DNA of 64,000 bases from JACVRN01 sp963715565 (GTDB taxonomy: Bacteria > Acidobacteriota > Blastocatellia > Pyrinomonadales > Pyrinomonadaceae). Both the position numbers and the translations under genes were made by a program. Positions 16,797 to 26,000 of this stretch are shown one piece after another. The stretch is taken from contig OY970256.1 of assembly GCA_963715565.1 (NCBI GenBank), positions 5,952,001-6,016,000 of the forward strand, written 5' to 3'. Position 1 is the stretch's first letter, and each line of letters begins with the position of its first letter. The notes below the pieces were generated by a model. That model was not told the DNA's origin, searched no databases, and saw nothing but the letters and a program-made list of their open reading frames with translations.

Positions 16797-19142
16797 ATGC
16801 AAGCAACAGCAAAATGGAGCGCCCTGCTCACGCGTTCAAGAAGCAGCTATAACGCCGGCCTCTTGATGCTCCTGTTCATCGTATCTCTGCTGTCACTTGT
16901 AATCTATCAGCAAAGACCTCCCCGCGCCGAGAGTGTAGATATGCCTCTCACTGAATTTTCCTCAGCACGCGCCATGAAATACCTGAGCGTGATTGCCGGC
17001 AAGCCGCGTCCTCTCGGCTCAGCCGAGCATACGGAAGCCCGTGATTACATAATCAAAGAGCTGACCGCTCTGGGCCTTAGCCCGGAGATTCAGAAAACAT
17101 ACGTTGTTACGAAGAACAGGTATATGCCTTTCACCGCGGGAAATATCGAAAACATTCTCGCGCGGTTAAAGGGGCGGAATAACAGCAAAGCGATAGTCTT
17201 GCTTGGACATTATGATTCCGTACCGTTCAGTCCCGGTGCCAGCGATGATGGCGCTGCGGTCGCCGCCATGCTTGAGACTTTACGAGCTTTGAAGGCAGGG
17301 CCGCCGTTAGATAATGATGTAATTCTCTTGTTTTCAGATGGAGAAGAGACGGGCCTTTTAGGTGCTACGGCTTTTGTAGAGGAGCACGCTTGGGCCAAAG
17401 ATGTAGGACTCGTGCTCAACTTTGAAGCGCGCGGAAACAGCGGCCCCTCCATCATGTTTGAAACCAGTGCCGATAACGGGCGGCTCATCAGGGAATACGC
17501 GAAAGCTGTTTCGTACCCGATTGCAAATTCGCTCACCTACGAGATTTACAAGCTGTTGCCTAACAATACTGATTTGTCGATCTTTAAGACCGCGGGATTT
17601 GCCGGGTTGAATTTCGCATACATCAATGGTGTTTCTCACTATCACACGCCGATTGATAGCCTGCAAGCAATTGACGAAAGAAGCCTTCAGCATCATGGCT
17701 CGAATGCGCTTGCGCTCGTCCGGCACTTTGGCAACCTCTCTTTAATTAGCATGAAGGAGCGCAACGCCGTTTACTTCGACATACTCGGTTCAGCTCTCAT
17801 CTATTACTCTGGAGCGTGGGTAGCACCGTTAACCGTCTTAGTAATCCTTGTGTTCATGGTGGTCGTGTTCCTGGGCTTGCGAAGAAGACGATTAACTATC
17901 GCCGGAATAGTTTTAAGCTTCTTTGCTATGTTGCTATGTATGATTGTTGTGGGCGTGGCAGTTGCGCTAGGTTGGCTGGCGATTCGTAGCCTGCACAGCT
18001 CATCGGCAGCGATGTTTCCGGGCGAGCCATATAATGGATATTTATACAGAATCGGCTTCGTGGCCCTGGCGGTATCGCTGACATCCATCCTCTATATCTG
18101 GCTCGGCAAGAAGATTGCACTCTACAACTTAATATCGGGCGTCTTGCTGTGCTGGCTGGTTCTGCTGATTATGACCACGCTGTACATGCCCGGAGGCAGT
18201 TACCTGCTGGCTTGGCCGCTGCTATTCAACTCCGCAGCATTGGGATTTATATTTCGTTCAAAAGAGCCGCCAGAGGTCTCAACGAAAGCAGTTCTTGCAT
18301 TAGCCGTCGGAGCAGCCTCTGCAATCCTGCTGGTCATACCTGTCATCTACCTCCTATTTGCTTCTCTCCCGCTCGGCGCGTCCGCAGGAGTTGTGGTCAT
18401 ACTGGTACTGTTCCTGGGTCTGTTGATTCCACACATCAGCATTATCAGTAGAATAAACAAGTGGTGGCTGCCTGTCGGTGCGGCAGCGGCCTGCCTGTTC
18501 TTCATTATTGTGGGCAGCCTGACCTCCGGCTTTGACCAACAACACCCGAAACCAAACAGCATTTTTTATGCTCTGAATGCGGATACGAACGAAGCTATCT
18601 GGGCGAGCAGCGATCAAAAGCCGGATGAGTGGACATCACAGTTTATCCCCTACGATGCTCCAAGAGGGCCATTAGCCGAACTGTTTCCATGGAGGCCCGG
18701 AAGCTTCCTGAAATATCAAGCTCCGGGTGTTTCGCTGGATGCCCCTGATGTTGTGCTCGTAGATGACAAGATAACTGAAGGAAAGCGCCTCATAACAATG
18801 CGCGTCATCTCGCCTCGGCAGGCTCCCGTAATCTGCGTCTATGTAAACCAGTCAACCGATGTGCTGGGAACATCTGTAAACGGCAAATCAATTACAACCC
18901 CGGTGGCCGATCCGGGACAGAAGCACGGCTGGAACATAATTAACTACAGCGTGCCGAGAGAAGGAATTGTTCTGAGTCTGTCCATCAATCCATCTCAACC
19001 TTTACAGATGAGAGTGGTGGACATTTCGTGGGGACTCCCAGAATTTCAGGGTCAGACCTTCAAGCCCCGGCCTGATTATATGATGCCGAGGTTATACCCC
19101 GGCAGCGATTCAACCTACATCAGCAAGTCATTCACCTTTTAG
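16797..19142 (+). CDS. M28-family zinc metallopeptidase with multi-pass membrane domain
   Basis: ATG 16797 is chosen (781 residues); the longer frame would run into the IS remnant. An N-terminal signal anchor (about 24-44) leads to a periplasmic/extracytoplasmic M28 peptidase domain (about 60-320). Zinc ligands are visible in LGHYDSVPFSPGASDDG (H, D), SDGEETGLLG (E-E) and SHYHTPIDSL (H). About eight hydrophobic helices follow (350-600), then a C-terminal soluble domain. This matches Fxna/endoplasmic-reticulum-type aminopeptidases found in many bacteria, which remove N-terminal amino acids from peptides. It lies just before the NRPS cluster. Maturation of the peptide product is possible but speculative. 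Confidence 0.82.
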   Translation: MQATAKWSALLTRSRSSYNAGLLMLLFIVSLLSLVIYQQRPPRAESVDMPLTEFSSARAMKYLSVIAGKPRPLGSAEHTEARDYIIKELTALGLSPEIQKTYVVTKNRYMPFTAGNIENILARLKGRNNSKAIVLLGHYDSVPFSPGASDDGAAVAAMLETLRALKAGPPLDNDVILLFSDGEETGLLGATAFVEEHAWAKDVGLVLNFEARGNSGPSIMFETSADNGRLIREYAKAVSYPIANSLTYEIYKLLPNNTDLSIFKTAGFAGLNFAYINGVSHYHTPIDSLQAIDERSLQHHGSNALALVRHFGNLSLISMKERNAVYFDILGSALIYYSGAWVAPLTVLVILVFMVVVFLGLRRRRLTIAGIVLSFFAMLLCMIVVGVAVALGWLAIRSLHSSSAAMFPGEPYNGYLYRIGFVALAVSLTSILYIWLGKKIALYNLISGVLLCWLVLLIMTTLYMPGGSYLLAWPLLFNSAALGFIFRSKEPPEVSTKAVLALAVGAASAILLVIPVIYLLFASLPLGASAGVVVILVLFLGLLIPHISIISRINKWWLPVGAAAACLFFIIVGSLTSGFDQQHPKPNSIFYALNADTNEAIWASSDQKPDEWTSQFIPYDAPRGPLAELFPWRPGSFLKYQAPGVSLDAPDVVLVDDKITEGKRLITMRVISPRQAPVICVYVNQSTDVLGTSVNGKSITTPVADPGQKHGWNIINYSVPREGIVLSLSINPSQPLQMRVVDISWGLPEFQGQTFKPRPDYMMPRLYPGSDSTYISKSFTF

Positions 19143-19194
19143 GCTTATTACCTTTGAACTACGGTAATGCTCCCGAGAAGAAAGGAACCCAATT

Positions 19195-19794
19195 ATGAGC
19201 GACCTGAGATTGATTGATGCGGTGAAAGCGGACGACCTTGAAGCAGCCCGCGAGTTGATTGAATCCGGGGCCGATGTCAATCAACAGGACGAGCATGGCT
19301 GGACGCCGCTGAACTGGGCGGCAGGGAAGGGAAGCGCATCTCTAGCGCAACTGCTCATCGAATCAGGGGGCGATATATACAAAGCGGGTAACGATCAACG
19401 TACGCCTTATGATATTGCGCTGGGCGCAGGCCACACCGAATTGGTGAAGCTGCTGATACAAGCCGCGAAAGAACGGGGCCGCCAGTTAGGTGATGACGGA
19501 AGAAGATATTGCCGGGCATATCCTTTAAGCGAGATGCGCCGCTTCCCCGGATGGAGCGAGAGGATAAACGGGACGAAGCCCCAATCTCCCACCTCTATTG
19601 AGGAATCGGACGCACACGGCCTCTCAGGCGGTATAGCATTCCTTCATCAAGATTTCACTGTCACTCTCTCAATGTGGCAAGGCGAGAATATTATCTTCAA
19701 TGACGTGACCGCTGACTGGCAAGAGTTCTGCATAAAAGAGTTGGGATTCAAGGTGCCAAGCGACCTTGATCTTATTTCCCGCGCCACCGCCTGA
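19195..19794 (+). CDS. ankyrin-repeat protein with unassigned C-terminal domain
   Basis: The protein has 199 residues. Residues 1-100 are about three ankyrin repeats (LIDAVKADDLEAARELIESGADVNQ, DEHGWTPLNWAAGKGS, DQRTPYDIALGAGH). The C-terminal 95 residues (LSGGIAFLHQDFTVTLSM, DVTADWQEFCIKELGFKVP) form a compact domain I do not recognise. An AAAGGA site is upstream of ATG. No signal peptide is visible, so it is cytoplasmic and likely protein-binding. It is the last gene before the NRPS line and in the same direction; it may be part of the cluster, but the REP pair between them argues for a break. Confidence 0.7.
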   Translation: MSDLRLIDAVKADDLEAARELIESGADVNQQDEHGWTPLNWAAGKGSASLAQLLIESGGDIYKAGNDQRTPYDIALGAGHTELVKLLIQAAKERGRQLGDDGRRYCRAYPLSEMRRFPGWSERINGTKPQSPTSIEESDAHGLSGGIAFLHQDFTVTLSMWQGENIIFNDVTADWQEFCIKELGFKVPSDLDLISRATA

Positions 19795-19844
19795 GAGCCA
19801 TCCCACCTGCTTAAGGCAAGTCAATCCTTCTTAGAAGTAGTTTT

Positions 19845-20021
19845 AAAAGTCCTGATGATTTAGCTCCGTAGGAGCGAGGATGTTTATAGCTCCATCGTTT
19901 CAATCAACTCTTAAGCTCCGTAGGAGCGGAATGTTCCGCATCCCTGACATGCCGCTCCTACGGAGCTTGATTCTCGGACATGCACGCCAACTATAAACAT
20001 CCACGTCCCTACGGGACTTTT
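19845..20021. repeat. inverted REP pair with additional AGCTCCGTAGGAGCG cores
   Basis: The outer arms AAAAGTCC (19845-19852) and GGACTTTT (20014-20021) and inner arms GGATGTTTATAG (19878-19889) and CTATAAACATCC (19991-20002) are perfect inverted repeats. AGCTCCGTAGGAGCG occurs at 19862-19876 and 19914-19928, and inverted at 19953-19967. This is a REP/BIME-type element, related to repeats common in Acidobacteriota. It ends 20 bp before the first NRPS start, so its hairpin could affect cluster transcription. Confidence 0.75.
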
Positions 20022-20041
20022 CAATCAGCTTCTTAGCATCC

Positions 20042-23000
20042 ATGTCATCAAAGAGAAGCATGCTATCCAAACAACTGTTGGAAGCGCCATCCGTACCCGA
20101 CACCTTGATGGAGCTTTTGCAGTGGAGAGCCCACGAGGATTCATCCAGTGGGTCAGGCTATTTGTATCTTGGCGATAAGGACGGAGAAGAGCGGAAATTA
20201 ACCTATGCGGATTTAGACAGGCACGCCAGAGCAATCGCGTGTCAGCTCCGGCAAGTAGGAGCAACCGGGCAACGAGCGCTGCTGCTCTATCCTCCGGGAC
20301 TCGATTTTCTGGCAGGGTTTTTCGGGTGTATGTATGCAGGGACAATCGCTGTTCCAGCATACCCGCCGTCTCCGGCCCGACGTAATCGCAGCCTGCCACG
20401 GCTGGAGAGGCTACAGACGATTATCAAAGACGCTGAGGCGACTGTGGCGCTCACAACCTCGCCGGTGATGTCCGTCATCGAAACTCTGTTTGACCACTCT
20501 CCATCCTTAAGGAAGCTCAAGTGGTTCGCCACCGATGCAATCCCTGCCACCGATGGCGATGATTGGCGACCACCGGAGGTGAGCACCGATTCACTGGCCT
20601 TCATTCAATATACGTCCGGGTCTACGGGCACACCCCGTGGGGTGATGCTTACTCATGCAAACCTGCTGCACAATGCCCACATGGTTTGCAGTGCCTTGGG
20701 GCACACTTCTCAAGATTTATATGTGTCATGGTTACCCACGTTCCACGATATGGGTTTCATGGCGGGCGTGCTCGAACCGGCTCTCGCAGGCATTTCTGTC
20801 GTCCAGATGTCTCCGCTTGCTTTTCTACAACGCCCTGTCCGATGGCTCGAAGCGATTTCAAGATTTAAGGGCACTACCAGCGGCGGCCCAAATTTCGCTT
20901 ACGATCTGTGCGTGCGCAAAGTCACAGACGAAGACCGTGCGAGGCTTGATCTCACAAGCTGGCGCGTGGCATTTAATGGAGCCGAGTTTATTCGCAGTGA
21001 AACGTTGGAGCGATTTGCGGCGGCCTTTGAGCCGTGCGGCTTCCGACGCGAGGCTCTCTATCCATGCTATGGGTTGGCCGAAGCCACCCTGATTGTTACC
21101 GGCGGACAGCGTGGCCGCTCTTTTATCACCAAAACGGTTAAAGCCTCGTCTGTCGAAGATGGCAAGATAGAAACGGCGTCTGCCGATGACCAAAGCTGTA
21201 GGTCGCTTGTTAGTTGTGGCAGAGTGTTGGACGACCAACGCGTGGTGATTGCAGACCCACAATCTTTCACAGAATGCGAGCCTGAGCAAATAGGGGAAAT
21301 CTGGATATCCGGGCCGAGCGTCGCACAGGGTTACTGGAACAATCCGGAGAAGACGGAAGAAACCTTCAACGCACACCTCTGCGGCGATGTGGAGCACTCG
21401 TTCCTGCGCACCGGCGACCTGGGCTTCCTCAGCAACGGAGAGCTTTATGTCACAGGGCGAATCAAAGACCTCATTATCGTCCGTGGCCGGAATCATTATC
21501 CGCAGGACATAGAGTACACCGTAGAGCAATGCCATTCGGCACTCAGACCCGGCTGTGGCGCAGCCTTCTCCGTCACAGTTTCGGGTGAAGAGCAGCTAGT
21601 GGTTGTCTACGAGGTTGATACTTATCAGTCCTTTGACTTTGAAGCTGTAGTGAATTTGATCCGGGAAGAGATCGCCGACGAGCACGACTTGCAGCTATAT
21701 GCCCTTGTTTTGATAAAGCCCCGTGGTATCCCGAAAACCTCAAGCGGCAAAATCCAGCGGCATGCTTGCCGTGCGATGTTCTTAGAAGGACGCCTCGAAT
21801 CAGTAGCCGAGTGGCGTTCATCTTCGACATCAGACTTGACGCCCGTTCCCGGTATGCCGGAGTTAACCGCCGAATCTATAGAGGCGTGGCTGGTCGCTCA
21901 ATTAGCGGCGAAGGCTGGAGTGCGGGAAAGTAGCATTGACACTCATGAGTCTATTCTCAGGTATGGGTTGGACTCGCTGACAGCAGCCGAATTGACGCAG
22001 ATGTTTGAGGAACACTTAGGCGTCAGCCTGCCGATAGTGGAACTCCTTCAGGGACTCACCATCAAAGAGCTTGCGAGCCGGGCCGCGGCCCGTGTCCCCG
22101 CCGAGACGGTGTTACCCACAACCGCGATAGCGGCTCACGGATCAATGACTGAATACCCGCTCTCGTACGGTCAGCGGGCGCTCTGGTTTTTATATAAGCT
22201 CGCGCCTGAAAGCACCGCCTACAACATCGTGAGGGCTGTCCGCGTCCACTCAGAGCTTGATGTCCTCGCGCTCAAGCGAGCGTTTCAGTTGATACTGGAC
22301 AGGCATCCGTCGTTGCGCTCGAATTTCGACGCGCCCCATGGCAAGCCCGGCCAAAAAATCAGCCGGAATGTTGAGATCAGCTTTCATGTAGAGGATGCCG
22401 TGTCCTGGACGGAAAGGGAATTAACCGAGCGCTTGATAAAGGAGGCGCACAGCCCTTTTCAGCTTGAGCAAGGACCGCTACTTAACATCAAGCTGTTTAC
22501 ACGCTCATCGCAAAATTACATTCTGCTATTCTCGATTCACCACATCATTGCAGATTTATGGTCGCTCGCCATTCTGGTTCACGAACTGGGCATCTTATAC
22601 GAAGCGGAGACAAACGGGAGCCCCCTGCAATTGCCTGCAATTGCTCCGCAATATTCTGATTTCGTGCGCTGGCAAGCGGAGATGCTCGCGAGCGGGCAGG
22701 GAGAGATGCTATGGCAATATTGGAAGCAAAAGTTATCGGGTGAGCTGCCGGTTCTTGAGCTTCCCACTGACAGACCCCGCTCGCCGCTCCAAACCTATGA
22801 GGGAGCATCTTACACGTTTAGCCTCAGCGAGACGCTGACGTTGAAGCTCAAATCGCTCGCCCAAGCCAACGATGTGACGCTCTACATGCTCCTGCTCGCG
22901 GCATTTGAGGCGTTGTTGTTCCGATATACGGCTCAAGAGGACATCATCATCGGTTCTGTGGCTGCCGGACGCAATCGGCCCGAATGGAACAAGGTCGTCG

Positions 23001-26000
23001 GCTACTTTGTCAATCCGATTGTCTTGCGGGTCAACCTTTCAGGCAAGACGACGTTTCAATCGCTGCTCCAACGTGTGAAGTCTACCGTGATTGATGCCTT
23101 TGCTTTCCAGGATTATCCATACGACCTTCTGGTGGAGCGACTACAACCCGTTCGTGATGCCAGCCGTCCACCGCTATTTCAGATAATGTTCGTCTTACAA
23201 AAGGCGCACCTGTTGAACGATGAGGGACTAGCTTCATTAGCGCTTAATGAAGCTGGCGCGCAAGTGAAGCTCGGGCGGCTTGAGCTGGAATCTATTGCCC
23301 TTGAGCAGCAAGCGGCTCAATTCGATCTGACGCTGGCGATGGCCGAAACGGGTGGCTGCCTGAGCGGTTCATTCCAATACAACACGGACTTGTTTGACCC
23401 GGCGACCATCAGCCGGATGACAAGCCATTTTCAAAACTTATTGGAAGCAGTAGCAGTTGATATCGGCTGTCCTATATCGGACTTGCCGCTGTTAAGCGAG
23501 GCGGAGCGGAAACAGATATTGCTGGAATGGAATGCCACCGAGTCGGCGTATCCGGCAGAGCAGTGCCTCCACGAGCTATTTGAGCAGCAGGCCGAGCGCA
23601 CGCCCGACCGTGTGGCACTGGTCTATGAAGAGCAGCAGCTAAGCTATGCAGAACTGAATCGTCGCGCCAATCAGTTAGCGCACTACTTGAGGGAATTAGG
23701 AATCGGGGCGGAGGCGAAGGTGGGCGTGATGATGGAGCGCAGCGCCGAGATGGTCATCGCGTTGCTGGGGATTCTCAAAGCCGGTGGAGCGTACGTGCCG
23801 CTCGACCCGACGTATCCGGCGGAGCGGCTCTCTTTCATGCTCGCTGACGCCGATGTCGCAGTCTTGCTCACGCAGCAACGGTTGCGCGCCACGTTGCCGG
23901 AGTGCCAGGCCAAAGTTATTTGTCTGGATACGGATTGGTCGGAAACAATTGACCTACACAGTTCGGAAAATCCTTTCACTCAAACAGCGGCGCATCATCC
24001 CGCTTATGTCATCTATACGTCAGGCTCTACGGGGCAGCCGAAAGGCGTTATTAACACGCATGATGGCATCTGCAATCGCCTGCTCTGGATGCAGGAGACC
24101 TATCAACTGACCGAGACTGATTGTGTCCTGCAAAAGACTCCCTTCAGCTTTGATGTCTCGGTCTGGGAATTCTTCTGGCCGTTGATGACGGGCGCGCGTC
24201 TTGTCATGGCTCGTCCGGGCGGTCATCAGGACAGCGCTTATCTGGTTCAGTTGATTGCCGAGCAGCAGATCACCACGCTGCATTTCGTGCCCTCTATGCT
24301 CCAGGTGTTTCTGGAGGAGAAAGGGTTAGACCAATGCCAATCGCTGCGACGCGTGATGTGCAGCGGCGAAGCGCTCTCCCACACGCTGCAAGAGCGTTTC
24401 TTCGAGCAACTGAAGGCGGAGCTGCACAACCTGTACGGGCCGACCGAAGCGGCGGTGGATGTAACGTACTGGGCTTGCGAGCGAGATAGTGGCCGACGAG
24501 TAGTGCCGATTGGCCGACCCATTGCGAATACTCAGACTTACGTGCTGGACGAGCGAATGCAGGTTGTGCAGGTGGGCGTGGCCGGTGAGTTGTACCTGGC
24601 GGGCGCTGGCTTGGCCCGTGGCTACTTGAAGCGAGCCGACTTGACTGCTGAGAAGTTTATTCCCAACCCGTTTAGCACCGAGGCGGGGACGAGAATGTAC
24701 CGGACGGGAGACCTGGCACGCTATCTTCCCGATGGCAATATAGAGTACCTGGGACGCATAGATTATCAGGTGAAGGTGCGCGGCTTTAGAATCGAACTGG
24801 GCGAGATTGAGCAAGTCTTAGCAGAGCACGCAGCCGTCCGCGATTGCATCGTCATGGCTCACGAAGACGCGCCGGGTGACAAGAGGTTGGTGGCCTATCT
24901 GGTGGTCGATAGGGAGCAGGAGCCGACAGCAAGGGAGCTGCGCAGTTATGTAGGAGAGCGATTGCCGGATTACATGGTGCCGCGGAGCATGGTGTTGTTG
25001 GAAAGGATGCCGTTGACGTCGAACGGGAAAGTTGATCGTCGTGCGCTGCCGGCACTGGAGCATACCAACTTAGAGTTGGACGAAGAGTACGTAGAACCGC
25101 GTACGCCGACCGAAGAGCTGCTGGCCGGAATCTTCGCGCAGCTACTCGGAATTGAGCGGGTCGGTGTCAGTGATAACTTCTTCAATTTGGGCGGCCACTC
25201 GCTGTTGGCGACGCAACTCATCTCGCGCGTCAGAGAATTATTCAAGGTAGAGGTGCCGCTACACAGCCTGTTTGAAATGCCGACGGTCAGAGCGTTGGCG
25301 GAGCGTATCGAGGGCGCTATTAAGGAGGGACGATATCTGCATGTTCCGTCGATGGAGCGCGTCTGCCGCGAACAGCCGTTGCCGCTCTCCTATGCACAGC
25401 AGCGGTTGTGGTTCCTGGACCAGTTGGAGCCGCATAGCTCTGCCTACAACATTCCCGGGGCGTTGCATCTCACGGGCCGCCTCAACATCGTGGCCCTGGA
25501 GCAGAGCCTTAATGAAGTAGTGCGGCGGCACGAGGCACTGCGCACAACCTTTACGCTGTTTGATGAGCAACCCGTGCAAGTCATCACAGATGCGCAGCCG
25601 TTGAAGCTGGAAATTGAGGACTTGCGAGGGCTGGCAGAGCGAGAGAGAGAGGTCTTCGCCTCTCGCCTGGCAACGGAGGAGGCACGGCGTCCGTTTGACC
25701 TTCAGAGAGGGCCACTGCTCAGAGCGCGACTGCTGCGACTGGATGAAGAAGAGCATGTGCTGCTATGCACGATGCACCACATCAGCAGCGATGGGTGGTC
25801 ACTAGCCATCTTCGTCAGAGAAGTTGCAGCGCTCTATGAAGCCTACTGTCGCGGAGCGTCGTCACCGCTGCCGGAGCCGGGCATACAGTATGCGGATTAT
25901 GCAGTGTGGCAGCGGGAGTGGCTACAGGGCGAGGTGCTTGAGGAGCAACTTGCATACTGGCGAGAGCAATTGACGGACGCGGCGGTGCTGGAGTTGCCGA

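Noticed and set aside
19862..19967. possible CRISPR array from repeated AGCTCCGTAGGAGCG
   Set aside because: Only three copies, mixed orientation, unequal spacing and palindromic cores; this fits REP elements.
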